Below are positions 9,373 to 21,059 of a stretch of DNA of 47,881 nt, piece by piece (position 1 is the first letter of the stretch; the number at the start of each line of letters is the position of its first letter). The DNA lies in the NCBI GenBank assembly GCA_032718475.1, contig JAUCBJ010005457.1:1-47881 (forward strand), read 5' to 3'. Origin of the DNA: Nemertoderma westbladi (lineage: Eukaryota; Xenacoelomorpha; Nemertodermatida; Nemertodermatidae). The notes under the pieces were generated by a model. The model was given only the letters and a program-made list of their open reading frames with translations, had not been told where the DNA came from and made no database searches. The position numbers and the translations under genes were made by a program.

Positions 9373-10670
9373 GGATTATGTATCTTTACAATTTTACAAT
9401 GACAGAAAGAACTTAAATTTTCTAATTTTGTAATTTAATTAATTTGTAATTGAACTTAAATTTTGCACCTCTCTGCCGGCATGGCGTTATAAATTAAAGT
9501 TTTTAAGGATTTAAGAGTTCTTAACAACACAGATTAATAAATAATCAGTTTTTGCCAACAGCTTTTTCAAATTCTTTCTTAAAACAAAGTTAATGTAAAG
9601 TTTTATTCGGCCGTTAGGCACGCACAAGTCTGACGAAATATTTACAGTACGGTCCACCCAGAACTATACCACACAAAGGAATGCATTATAGAAACACATA
9701 GGAGCCGCTTGTTTACATAAACTAAGTAAGGGTACTTCAAATAGGTTAATTTTATTTTTATTCATTTTTATTCACGGCTAATTGTCGCGTTACGGCTAAT
9801 CTTTTGTCTTCGTTTTACATAGGGAATCATTATCAATATTATTCTATGGTGTTTACGTACAGATGAGAAACGTTCGAAAATTATGAATTATTGTATTATT
9901 ATTGTTGTATTGAGTACCTACCACAGTACGCAGTACCATAGGTATATTGGTCGAAAGTATATCAGTATATTGCCGAAATATTGCACTTTGAATTTATCAT
10001 TATAATAATCAAATCAAAAGTATCTAAAACTAAAGATCTTGAATTATTTTATGTTTTTAATTTGGTCGTAAGTTGCAAAATTTTATTTCATTTTATTTAA
10101 AACATTTAGCCCTAAAGAACCCAGTAAGTGTTATAGGATAAAACTGTTTATTTTTTAATCCGTGGTGTTAGCACCCCATAAACCACACATCCAATTTTAA
10201 AAAGTTGCATGGAAAACAAACGGGCGTCAGCTTAAATAATATTAGAAAACTAACTCTAGCAGTGCAATTATAGTCTTGATTAAAGTAGTGTAAAGAGAGA
10301 AGATGTATTTCTGTAAGTGTAACACATGTTCAAATCGATAACCATGGAGGTTTACGAGTTGTTATTCTAATTGCAATCCTCATTTGTTGAGGAGGAGATT
10401 ATCTATGTATAATTACTAGTTGCTTCCTCTAGTGTATCCTACCCAGTAATATTCAGTACATCCTTTGTTTAATCAATAAATTCTCTACACAAATAATGTT
10501 GAACGGAATGATGGATTCAAATACATATTATATGAAGCCTTCATAGCTAAATAGTGAGAAGAGACTCGTGGTATTCAATTTCTAGAAACAATCTAATTAT
10601 ATTTCACCGCAATGATGTAATCATTATTGTATATAATTTTCATGAATCTCAATTGTTGAAGCCCCATCTT
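9373..10670. other. No recognisable gene
   Basis: AT-rich non-coding sequence on both strands; no long frames, no clear repeats of other window segments. It may include the promoter of the minus-strand exon at 9243-9372. Confidence 0.5.
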
Positions 10671-10677
10671 GGCATAT

Positions 10678-10920
10678 AGAGCTTAGATCCCTCGGATTGA
10701 ATTCATATCTCTCAGAGCGATGTGGGTTCGATCCCGCATGGGTGGGGTGGGGGCAGTTCAGTTTTCATTTCGGCACGAATGCTATAAAGGGACTAACCAG
10801 GGCGCATCTCCGCGTTAAATGCTTAAATGGTAGCTAAATGAGTACTGGAGTTTCCTCTGGGGAGTATAGTTCTGGGGGGACCGCACTGGAAATATGTCGT
10901 CAGACTTTGGCGTTTATTAC
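10678..10920 (+). repeat. Possible tRNA-derived SINE
   Basis: The stretch around 10680-10742 has tRNA-like spacing and ends in GTGGGTTCGATCCCGC (B box), followed by a ~170-bp body with no coding potential. Interpretation as a SINE is from the B box and position only. Confidence 0.42.
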
Positions 10921-11007
10921 TTTACTAAACTTTACTTACTTTAATTACTTTAGTTGTTGTTGTTGTTAATTTCCACTTTAGTTTTGGTTTTAAGGCTTCA
11001 TACGGCG

Positions 11008-11095
11008 CGGAGTGGATCACTTGCGAGAGCGTGGGACTCTAGGTAGGTACACGTACCGAGTTCAATCCTCACATTCCGGTGAATTTTTTTTTATA
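11008..11095 (+). repeat. Possible tRNA-derived SINE head
   Basis: GATCACTTGCGAGAGCGTGGGA (A-box region) and GAGTTCAATCC (B box), followed by a T-run near 11086. It lacks a complete cloverleaf. Confidence 0.42.
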
Positions 11096-11204
11096 ATAAG
11101 ATTGGAAGTAAGCCATTCAGGGAGACAGTTCGTGCGTTAGTACTTTAGACGCGTTAGACGCGGACCTTTACGCGATTTCGCGCTTGTTTTTACTTTACTC
11201 TATT

Positions 11205-11866
11205 TGTAAGCGGATTCAATTCCACTTCATTACCCACCAGAAAATGGGACTAGTGGCATTTTACTAATATAGTTGGGGATACGAGATTACCAATATTAAT
11301 CTCGTATCATAACCAACATTGGGGGGGGGGGGGCGACACAAGCCCCAAAGCCACAGAGAGAGGTGAGAGGTCAAATCACCTCGGAGGGAATACAGCTAGT
11401 AGAGGCTAGCAGCGGGGGGGGGGGGGGGGGAACACTCCCAGATAGTGCCAAGGTGACAAGTAGTATATTAGCCAATAGTGGGGAGGGAAGCACGTGATAG
11501 GGAACAGGAAAGCATCCATTGGGTAGAGGGCCAAAGTAGAGTAAGAGGTGAACCGATATTCAATGTATTAATCATATATTATCTTACATTAGTGGTTTAC
11601 CGGTCAGTTGTGTTATTCAGTTTTCTTAGTGCAGACCGGTCATAGTTAATGACCGCCACTGCTATACCGGTAACAATTTATCTGTATTTTCTGCTTTATA
11701 TTCAATACGTGCTATGATCGCCCATATTAATTAATATCGAAAGACAACAGGAACTTTTACTGTTTTCCCAGACAGACACGGCCTCGGCCAAAGACAGTAG
11801 CACGATCCCCAGCAGAACGGTGACGCGTACTTTAACAACCCGGTCGGGATCTCTGATCCCGTCACA
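11205..11866. mobile_element. Solo LTR, family 2, copy A
   Basis: A 662-bp segment that starts TGTAAGCGGATTCAATTCC, ends GATCCCGTCACA and is flanked on both sides by CTATT (11200-11204 and 11867-11871), a 5-bp target duplication. A second copy (19924-20507) has the same ends and a different 5-bp duplication. No coding sequence lies inside. It contains poly-G runs and several ACCGGT motifs. Ends and duplication length fit LTR retrotransposons; the parent superfamily is unknown, and it is not the family of the giant element. Confidence 0.85.
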
Positions 11867-12330
11867 CTATTTTATAAAGTTTACTTTTAAATATCATAAT
11901 CAAATCACTTCCGAAAAATTTATGAATCACTTCTCGAATGGGTAATACAGTAGATTTGAATGACAAAAACTATTTCCAGAACATACTTTTGTGTGTACCC
12001 ATCCCTGATTCCGGATCAGCTACCAACGTATCCCCAGACAGTAGGACAGACAGACTTTAAGGCATGAAGCAACGTTGATTAAAATAGCGACCCCACGCGA
12101 GACGTGGGCATGCAGTCCAGCGCATTTTGTGGTACCGATAGGAACAGAACCCAAGAAGTAGAAGGCAAACACAGGTCGAAGCGTTTTCGTGAAACGGTAC
12201 GGTTCTGGCATATTAGGTGGTGAACAGATGGCTAGAACACATATTTTTCTACAAAATTTTTTAGAAAAAATGCCATCCTACTATTAGAAGGCCAAATATT
12301 TGTTCTAAAAAAAACCTACATTATCTGCAT

Positions 12331-12427
12331 CCGGACAATTCGTACCCGGACAATTCGTACCCATCATAAAAAAAGAATTGTCCAGGTACGAATTGTCCGG
12401 TATGAATTGTTCGGGTACGAATTGTCC
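12331..12427. repeat. Cluster of direct and inverted GGACAATTCGTACC units
   Basis: Two direct copies of GGACAATTCGTACCC (12335-12364) are followed, after an A-run, by three inverted relatives (AATTGTCC-type text to 12427). The stretch can fold into alternative hairpins. No coding potential. Confidence 0.75.
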
Positions 12428-12744
12428 TAACTTCGTCTATTTCGTAATTATAAAATTGATGACAAAATTTTTAATTTATTTATTTTATTTGTCACTAAAA
12501 CAATTGATTTTACCACTAAATTAAAAGGTTTTTTCACTACATTTTTGTCACTAAATCAGATATTAGTTGAGTTATATTAGATATTTATTCAAATTAGGCC
12601 CAAAAATAGCCAAACTCGCAATAAAATACAATATGGCAAAATTTGGTATCATTCACGCAGAATTTATCGTAGAATAATATTACGAGGTGCCTCCAGTGCC
12701 TCGCCTTGAGGAATTTTTCCAAAATCACTTTGAATACACTTAGA

Positions 12745-12880
12745 ATCTTGACTTTCAGAAGAAGAATTATTGTGGGTTGGAATGGTTCGGCCGCGAAGGG
12801 GTAGTTCGGGGTTGGGATGGTTGGAAAGGTCCGGCCGCGAAGGGGTGTTTCACTACACCAACAGAAGAAGAATTATTATA
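12745..12880. repeat. Small minisatellite with CGGCCGCGAAGGGGT units
   Basis: CGGCCGCGAAGGGGT occurs twice about 48 bp apart, with GGTTGGAATGG/GGTTGGGATGG copies between, and the whole is flanked by direct copies of AGAAGAAGAATTATT. A local duplication, GC-rich in an AT-rich setting. Confidence 0.7.
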
Positions 12881-13049
12881 TATCGACACATAATATTCTA
12901 AAAACTCTGTTTCTTGTGTTTTGCTGTATTTATTATTGGTTCAATATATGCGCTATTTATAATAGATAAATGTTTTGTGGTAAGTTTTCTGCATATTATG
13001 CAATATATTGGTTGTATGGAGGAATTCATTATTGAATCCTCTAAGGTTA

Positions 13050-14130
13050 TTAGGAGCCCGCTTGACAGCGGGATACTTACTGTAAGAATCTCAGGGTAAA
13101 ATCTCAGGATACATTACACTGACTGACTGACTGACATACTGACTGATAATTATCTAGGTTAAGGCACTTCCTGCCTGGCGATTTTTATGAAATTTTGCAA
13201 GTACATTGCTTTGGTGGTTCATAATCGCGTTCCAAATTTCAGATCGATTCTATGTGTGGTATTCGATATATTTAGTTTTTTGACATTGTTTTGTCGCGAA
13301 ATTAAAAGCAATGGTAAAATAACAGCTGGTGTTCATGATGAAATATGGCTTAATATGTTATACACAGTCATAGAAAAACGTGTTGGTTGCCAAGTTTTAC
13401 TAGTAGGCTATAAGGAAAGGCAATGTTTACTCACACATAAGCTGTTGGTTTCTAATGTATTACCCCATAAGCTGATTGCTCTCCCAGTGCTTCCTAAGGG
13501 TATATCTACAATAAGGTTACTCACTCTGCTATGTTAGGGGGTGGATCAGGAGAATGAATTTTAGTTACACAAAGCAGTGTGTTGTGTCCTATTGCAGTCG
13601 ATACTCACTGTGGATTGCAAAATGTTTTATAGTTGACCTACACTATAATACAGTAGTTGCATGTATTTAAGGAGCCCGCTCTGGCCTACCGCCTAAGGAG
13701 TACCTATATTACATATTCACATAGAATTCACTGGGAAGAGATATTCCGCTTGACGACGGGGTAATACCTATAGAAGGAAACTAAATTTGTTATTTGGCTC
13801 TATTCGTTGTTATTTATCTGGTTGTGCATCATGGGCATTTTTTATAAATATTCGGTAATCGCATCTTATATCTTGTAAACGTTCTTGATAATGTAATTAT
13901 TTGCTTCATATTATATTTTTGTTAGTGGTAGCTAAGTTGCATTTTTTATTATGTGGGGCGAGCCACAAAGTCAGCTAGCCTCACGCCTTGCAGTTTAGAC
14001 AATTTTAGTTTACTTACTGCTGACTGACATAGTTCTTTGTAATAGTCTTGGCTAGGATTTTTCCCCCGGGCAAGCCAGCTTGCTTTCTAGTTATTATCCT
14101 GTGCACAAAGTCCTCTCGTGCTTGACATTT
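13050..14130. repeat. Mixed degenerate repeats with CTGA microsatellite
   Basis: GGAGCCCGCT occurs at about 13050 and 13671, a (CTGA)n run at 13119-13147, and a segment with TTCACTGGGAAGAG near 13727 that is repeated near 18065. An open frame at 13187-13537 has no recognisable domain. This looks like overlapping old transposon remnants; the family is unknown. Confidence 0.45.
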
Positions 14131-14664
14131 CTTTTACAAAGTAAAGTATGGTAGCAAAATGTTCTGGTTTTTTATTAAAAATTATAGTATTTTTAAGAAA
14201 AGTGATTTTTGTGACATTTTTTGAAAAGGTAACAGATCACTATATCTAGGATTGTTAACAAAAAAAGTTCTGAAACAATTTATTCAACATAAATTTTTAA
14301 CTTTTTCTTAGCTTTGGTTTTGCTGTTTCACTGTCAAAATTGTCCGAAACGTGATAGCTAACCCTTACCCAACAATAACGCAATTTCCATAAAAATAGAA
14401 CTAAAACGAAATACGAAACATTAGCTCATTTTTTTTTAATTATAAAATATACATAATAAAAGATTTAAAGAAGCAACATTTACTGGTTTAGCATTTTCTT
14501 TAAACAATAATACACGTTCGTGGGGCCATCGCGCAGGACGAGGCTCAGTTATTAGATACAGATTAAAATTGAGCAATTCTATCCCAAAATCGGTACTTAA
14601 GAAATTTAAATAAATAATTAAGAAAATTTAACCAAAACGGCAATAAGAATAAATCAAAGAGGAG

Positions 14665-14690
14665 CCCCCCCCCCCCCCCCCCCCCCCCCC
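14665..14690. repeat. 26-base poly-C run
   Basis: Pure C at 14665-14690. Runs like this recur at 16528-16550, 23350-23371 and 24167-24181, and as poly-G at 11321-11333, 11414-11430, 20118-20133, 43336-43354 and 45976-45991. Confidence 0.95.
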
Positions 14691-15686
14691 TTGCTTCAAC
14701 CGCCCTCTTAATCTGCACCACCCCAACCCACAAAAGAGCACAGAGCATTAATGAAAGGCAGATAAAGCAAGCTGGCTTATTAGTCTGGTACCTTACACTA
14801 CAGTAGTGCCTATGTCCTATTGATGTAATTACCCGTTGCCAAGTAGTGCTGAGGTAGTTGGACTGGTTCCCAGCGCCAGCAGATAGGCTAGGCAATAGCA
14901 AGCATGCCAATGAATGAGGAAGCTGGAAGTATAGAGATACGGTGGCAGTTTGATAACTTAATTACGTTTAGATCAAGATTTAGATTTACGTTTAGATTTA
15001 TAAAAGCAAATCTCTTGAACTAATCAAAAATTATAATGGAATGGGGTATGGGGAATACAGTTATAAAATTTTGAAGTATAATTATTTAAATCTTATACTA
15101 GAATATAATTAATATCATTTAAGAGGCAGGTTGAAATTGATGTTTATACCCTAATCAACTCAATTAACTAATTAACTGCTATTATCTTAGCTTCTCGAAG
15201 GCGACACGGAAATTCAACTTGGAAAATTTCTAAACTTTGGCCAGACTACATCTGTACCAAGTTTGGTTAAATTTCATAACATTTTTGGCTGAGTTATTAA
15301 CGTTTAAAATTGGACACAACAGAACAACAGACACACTGATTGAGTTAGTGGTACCTGTATGCTTGTATGCTTAACCTGTAAGCTCGCTTACTTTCGTCGC
15401 TCGCCCCACATTAGAAAACCGCAACCAGATTGGAGAATACAAAACACTAGCTACGCCTTGCGGCCAAACAATCACGATCATTGTCATAAAGTAACCATGT
15501 TATATATTGTTTATCTATTGTACATAGAGTTGTAGAAGGCCTAATCGATATACGCGAACCCCTAAATATAGTGCTAATATATTATTAACGCTGGAACGCT
15601 GGTATTAGATTAATCAAACACTGATTAGTCACACAAGGCCCCACGATAATGCAGCAAAAGATAAAAAGGAGGCGGTTTACGATCAA

Positions 15687-16075
15687 TTGTGTTCTAACCA
15701 AGTTAATCTGGTCATACTAACTACAGAGAGTGGTGCGTTTACTCGGTTAAATAGCAAATCACTCAATCAACATGATACTCACCTATCCAAGGAGGGGGTG
15801 AATTTCGGGATGCAGCTGGTCGCCAAGGAATCTACATCTCATCGTGACTGTGTGTCGAGATTTTCGCAAACCTACGTAATGTCGTGTCCCTCTGGAGGCT
15901 TCCCTTCCAACAGACACAACGAGATTCGCTGTTTCGTCGCGGAAACCCTGACTAAGGTGGCCCACAACGTTGAGCTGATGCTACAACCGCTAACGGCAGA
16001 GTCATTCTCACTTCGCACCATCTTAACGAACCAGCAGGCGCGTAAATGATGGATGTGACATCTCACATCACCATC
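15687..16075 (+). pseudogene. Retroelement C-terminal fragment with RHNEIR motif
   Basis: The 120-codon frame has, near its middle, a cysteine followed by PSGGFPSNRHNEIR, then ETLTKVAHNVE and LQPLTAESF, and it ends after a QAR segment that continues out of frame toward a GATGTGAC (DV) motif. From memory of invertebrate genomes, a module of the form C-x3-GG-x4-RHNE(I/L)R...L-x-V...LQ-L...AR-x-DV sits at the C-terminus of many reverse-transcriptase-containing transposon ORFs, and may be a nuclease fold. This is a broken fragment; no RT lies next to it. The assignment is by motif pattern only. Confidence 0.55.
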
Positions 16076-16484
16076 ATTGATACCTAGTAAATATGCGAGA
16101 TTATTATTTTATTGAGGGAGGGATAGGTGCAAACAGGAAACAACATCGGAGAAATAATAATAAATTGAATTGACAGTGAGAGGATTCTGGGGGCAACCGA
16201 TTCTAGAAAATGTTCAGCCAACCGAGGCCAATCGTCACCGCGTCGCCCATATCCACCACGACAGCGCGAGGCAAGGAAGTGCCGAAAATATGATGAGAGA
16301 ATCCACACATTCACTTCCCTAATCTCCTCTGCTTTCGGAGTTATAGCGCCAGCTGCGCACCAATTCATTAACAACTGGCAGTGAAGCTTACTGATAAACA
16401 ACAGGTCCGGTCCCTTTGCCTATCGTATCATGGGTGAGGTATGGGCCGCCGTTTGGACCAAAAATAAAAAAAATTATATTATAT

Positions 16485-17405
16485 TACACCATACACGTAA
16501 TATAGTGTCATTTTCTCATGACACGGACCCCCCCCCCCCCCCCCCCCCCCAAATTTTTCTACAAATCTTTATCATATTGCTTGAAATTTGAAACACAACT
16601 ATTTCCACTCACCGTGGCTGTTCATTAAGCCGGAATTGTCGATTTCGCCTTTAAATTTTATTCATAAGCGTTTTAAAAAAGTGCCTTTTTCGAAATCGCA
16701 CCCTCCGTATCGTGGCCATTCTTCACTTTAGTCGTAATCACTTTAGTCGTAATAACATCAATAGAAAGCTTGCGTTGAAAGGATTCCAAATATGTAACAA
16801 TGTCTGAATTTCGTTGAGAAACAGCTGAGAAATAGGCGTTCAAAGATTGCAAGAATTATTGTTCACTGCAGGCCATTTATTCTATTTAATAAATACACAA
16901 TATTCTGGAACAATTTGTTTATGTATGAATAGCTATGCAAAATAGATATCGTATAGGCATTCCGCTGTTGCCTACCAACTCATAAAATAAATAACACGTT
17001 CTAGAATTTCGTGTATTTAATAAATATAATAAATGGCTTGTAGTGAACAATAATTCTTGCAATCTCCAAACGCCTATTTCTCAGCTGTTTCTCAATGAAA
17101 TTCAGATATTGTTAGATATTTGGAATCCTTACAACGTTAGCTTTCTATTGATGTGAAAAAATTACGACCAAAGTGAAGATTGGCAATGATACAGAGGGCA
17201 CGATTTCGCAAAAGACACTTTTTTAAAACACTTATAAATAAAATTTAAAGGCAAAATCGAAAATTCCGGCTTCGTGGTAACAACCACGGTGAGTTGAACT
17301 AGTTGTGCTTCCAATTTCAAGCAATTTGATAAAAGATTTTTAGAAAAACAGTGTCAACAGTGTCGTGTCAACAGAAAATGACACTATATTACGGGTCATG
17401 GTGTA
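16485..17405. mobile_element. Long palindromic (foldback) element 1
   Basis: The two halves are inverted repeats of about 450 bp each around a centre near 16945: for example TACACCATAC at 16485 pairs with the GGTGTA ending at 17405, and the AATAATTCTTGCAATC region near 17050 with GATTGCAAGAATTATT near 16850. Arms differ by scattered changes and a 23-base poly-C in the left arm. There is no ORF inside. It is a foldback-type or MITE-like DNA element; it could extrude a large cruciform. Confidence 0.82.
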
Positions 17406-17584
17406 TAACCTTATAATATAATAACTTATTATAATTTTAAAGATTACACGTCTTTCAAAGCAAGCAAACAGTCAGCAGAAGCCGGAGGCGACCCGAAGGC
17501 TCCTCTTTCGATTGCTGTTACCCGAGGGTAGGGGTGGGCGCTACTCTATCTGCTACAAGAAGGTAGGGGTGGGCGCTACTCCTA

Positions 17585-17726
17585 TCCCAAGATTTGCTCC
17601 CAGTTATTTAACTGGTGCTCATTTTTTCGACCCCAGTGGATGAAAGGCTGAGGGGACCCTGGCGGGGCTGAACCTACAACCAATAGATTGCAGGCCAGCG
17701 CTCAACCAACTGAGCTACCCCGCCTT
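17585..17726 (-). repeat. tRNA-derived SINE with conserved central domain
   Basis: On the minus strand a tRNA-like head starts GGCGGGGTAGCTCAG and its 7-base acceptor strand is matched by CCCCGCC later on. It is followed by CCTTTCATCC, GGGGTCGA and ATGAGCACCAGTT, which closely resembles the shared central domain of invertebrate SINE superfamilies as I recall it. The anticodon stem is imperfect, so this is not a working tRNA. Next to it, GTAGGGGTGGGCGCTACT is present twice (17526, 17562). Confidence 0.68.
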
Positions 17727-17839
17727 CTATACGTCTTTATAATACGATTATAATATACAATCTTATAAACTGATTATAATCTTCACACTAGTCAGCTAGT
17801 GGCGTGCAAGCTACAACCACGCGGGATGTAAATCTTCAG

Positions 17840-19080
17840 AACACTTCTGTTAATTAATTAATATTAATATATTTAACTTTTTAAATCACTTTGTTCCTTT
17901 AGGCCTAGTCCAATTTTCTAAAACCTTTTAGAGTTGATCTCAGCCCAGAGAAATCCCAGCTCATTATTATTAACCTACTGACCTATAAAACATTTGAACG
18001 GCACAGTTCAATCGGCTGGCCTCCCACTTATCAGTGAGTAACCTTATAGATATTCCCATAGGACTCACTGGGAAGAGCTATTCGGCTGGCAGGGTAATAC
18101 AGTAATTACATTACAGATACGGACAAATTATAAGTGATATTAATCAGTTTTTATCTTCAAAAAGTTATAATACGAGCATTTTTTCGGGATCACCCTGTTT
18201 GGGGCCTCCAAAACCAGGCAGGTTAGTAAAGGAACATGTTACAGAGGCGTGTTGAAAGGAACCAAAACAATAAACGTTAGTTAGGAATGTTGTAGAATGG
18301 AACAATGGAAAACCAAATTTAAAACCAAATTTAATTGAGAATCAACAGTCACATGTATAGACCTACCGGAACTCTGAAAAGGCTGGAGGCCCCCAAACAG
18401 ATAGAGCCAAGTTTTTTTTATCTTGCCGTTTGGGCCAAAAATAGCAGAAAGGGATATTTGAACTGGCAGACTAGGGTAGTAGGCCTCTAGCAGTCTAGGC
18501 TCCCTCACTGACTGATTGATCGTCCTTTCGATTGCGTTCATAATATTGGAAATATACCAAGTTGTAAACCTTTGTACAGTTACAGTTCTTAAATAGCGAA
18601 GCTGATCGACACTAACTGTAGTTCGGAGGCGTAAGATAACAGTACCGCTGTACCTAGTATAGGCCTACCTACCGCTCAGCCGGTACAGCAACAGCAGGAG
18701 GTAAGCCTAAAGCCCAATGATTCCAGATATTTTGATACCTTATTAAAACAAACAATCGCTTACAGGGTGCCGTTGGTAGCCAAAGTCAATGAGAACTCGG
18801 GCAACTCGGCCCGACATCTTGGACCGAGTATTCAATTCACTTGTGGCACAAACGGCGCTCCATAATCACTGTATCAGCAGACAGGTATGATATGAGGATA
18901 TGCTAACTGCTAACTGGTAACAACTATATGGAAAATGATAATTCAAATTTCCCTCTCAGCTATTTATGGCCCTAATGGCAAGATAAAAAAAAACTTACCA
19001 TTTCAACTTTTAGCCAAAACGGCGAACATTAACAGCTACCAATAATTGTCATGCTAGCTAGCGATTTTGCAAGTTAACTA
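17840..19080. other. No recognisable gene
   Basis: Contains a segment near 18050-18110 (CACTGGGAAGAG, GGGTAATAC) shared with 13727-13770, and at 18261 the string ACCAAAACAATAAACG. No credible coding region; the open frame at 18281-18541 on the minus strand shows no domain features. Confidence 0.5.
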
Positions 19081-19084
19081 TTAA

Positions 19085-20712
19085 TTTTTGAAAAAGCACT
19101 TTTTTCAAATATGTTCTATCCTTTGTACTATCATGGCCTACTATATTTATACGGCCTAACAGGTCACTTGAAGTGGCCTCTTAAAAAGAGGCCAGTTTTT
19201 TTTACAATAATTTGATATTTTGATATGGGGAGAGTTCTATAAATTTTCATTTACTTCAATATGGTCAACGGTCGTAATCGAAGACTCGTCGTTCAGCAAG
19301 ATACTCAATTTTATAGTAGCTAGTATTTTAGATAGGTTTAGCTAGTAATTTCGACACTGGTACCGACATCCTACTTTCTTCTATAAATATTTTGTAGTAG
19401 CTAGTTCTTATTACTATTTGTATAGAAAATTTTCCAGAAGATATTAGCTATTAATTTTTTAAAAAAATTATGTTCTAGAACAAATATTTTTTGTTCTGGA
19501 ACTTTTTTTAGAAAAAAATATGGATTCTATTTAAAACGCATGGAATCGTTCTAAAACGTGTTTAAAATCCATAAAAAAAAATTTCAAAAATTTTTTTTTT
19601 CAAAAACTTTTTTCACAATATTTTTTTTCACAATTTTTTTTTATTCATTTTAAACACGTTTTAGAACGATTCCATGCGTTTTAAATAGAATCCAAATTTT
19701 TTTCTAAAAAATGTTCTAGAACGAAAAATATTTGTTCTAGAACATATTTTTTTTAAAAATGAATAGCTAACATCTTCTGGAACATTTTCTATACAAATAG
19801 TAATAAGAACTAGCTACTACAAAATATTTATAGAAGGAAGTAGGATGTCGGAACCAGGGTCGAAATTACTAGCTAAACCTACCTAAAACACTAGCTACCA
19901 TAAAATTTAGTATTTTGCTTAACTGTGAGCGGATTCAATTCCGCCTCACCAACCCCCATAAAGTGGGAAAGGGCGCCTTCAAGCAATATTGGGGAGTACG
20001 AGGTTGATTGCCAATCAACCTCGTATCACCCCCAATAAACGGGGAAGACAAACCCCAAAGGGCCGCACACAATGAAGGTCAGAGGTTAAGCCTTCGGGAG
20101 GGGGAAGTGACAGTAGCGGGGGGGGGGGGGGGGAAACACTCCCAGAGGGATGGGAGGCGAGAATTAGGTTACTAGCCAATGGGGGGCAGGCATCAACTAA
20201 GTAATACCGCCAAAGGTAGTGTAGTATATTACCGGTCGGTGTTGCATTTATCATTTAGTTTACTCAGTCACTCAGTCATGGCAGTACGGTGACATTTTAA
20301 GACCGTCACCGCCGTCACCCATATTACCGGTATCACTACTGACTTGTGCTATCATATACTCTTATCGTCTTATGCATATACTCTATATCGTTTACTCAGT
20401 AATCAATTATACCGCTATAGAACAACAGCAACAAACAACTGCTTTCACTCACACGGCGGGAACGCGTATATAAACCTAACTGGTCGGGATCCCCTGATCC
20501 CGTCACATTAACGAGGAGTCTTCAATTACGACCGTTGACCAAATTGCAGCAAATTAAAATTTATAGAACTCTCCCCATATGAAAATATCAAAATAGTGTT
20601 AAAAAAACTGGCCTCTTTTTAAGAGGCCACTTCAAGTGGCCTGTTAGGGCGTATAAATATAGTAGGCCATGGTACTATACTTTCTTTTATAAATTTTTCC
20701 AAAAATTATGTT
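19085..20712. mobile_element. Long palindromic (foldback) element 2, interrupted by a solo LTR
   Basis: Inverted arms of about 500 bp surround an A/T-run centre near 19610. The inner arm with GTAGTAGCTAGTTC... near 19395 is mirrored near 19810, and the outer arm with GGCCTCTTAAAAAGAGGCC near 19170 is mirrored near 20615. The right arm is split by the solo LTR at 19924-20507; removing it makes the two arms continuous. Text resembling its inner arm (TTCTAGAAC...) also occurs near 12240-12310 and 20970-21005. It has no coding capacity. Confidence 0.82.
19924..20507. mobile_element. Solo LTR, family 2, copy B
   Basis: 584 bp, starting TGTGAGCGGATTCAATTCC and ending GATCCCGTCACA, flanked by TTAAC at 19919-19923 and 20508-20512 (5-bp target duplication). 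It is homologous along its length to 11205-11866 but shorter. It is nested in the right arm of foldback element 2, so it is younger than that element. Confidence 0.86.
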
Positions 20713-20715
20713 ATT

Positions 20716-21050
20716 GTTGCTATGGTTACAGTTCAAATAAATATTATCATTGTGATTATAACCAACTGTAATTTGTTGTCATTTTATTGCTTCAATTAAG
20801 TCAACAAATAATGTTTTCAACGAAATTTGTCTAGGTGGTTCTGAAGAAGCTTCTCCGTTGTCCCTTTCCGTCTTCGCATGATCGATTGTTTGGCACGAGT
20901 CAAGATTTTAGATAATTAAATAATATATTACACATAATAAATAAGTAGTTATAAAATTTATCAAATTTTTTAAAAACGTTCTAGAACGAAAAACATTTGT
21001 TCTAGAGTATATAGTATAATATAGGCTATTCGAAATATTCAGGCTATTCT
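20716..21050. other. No recognisable gene
   Basis: AT-rich stretch without long frames; contains a TTCTAGAAC-type string resembling foldback element 2. Confidence 0.5.
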
Positions 21051-21059
21051 TGCGAAGGT

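Noticed and set aside
14563-14910. 115-codon minus-strand frame with a glycine run
   Set aside because: The glycine run is just the 26-base poly-C read on the other strand; nothing else supports coding.
17585-17726. A functional tRNA gene
   Set aside because: The acceptor strands match but the anticodon stem does not pair, and the sequence runs into a SINE-type central domain.
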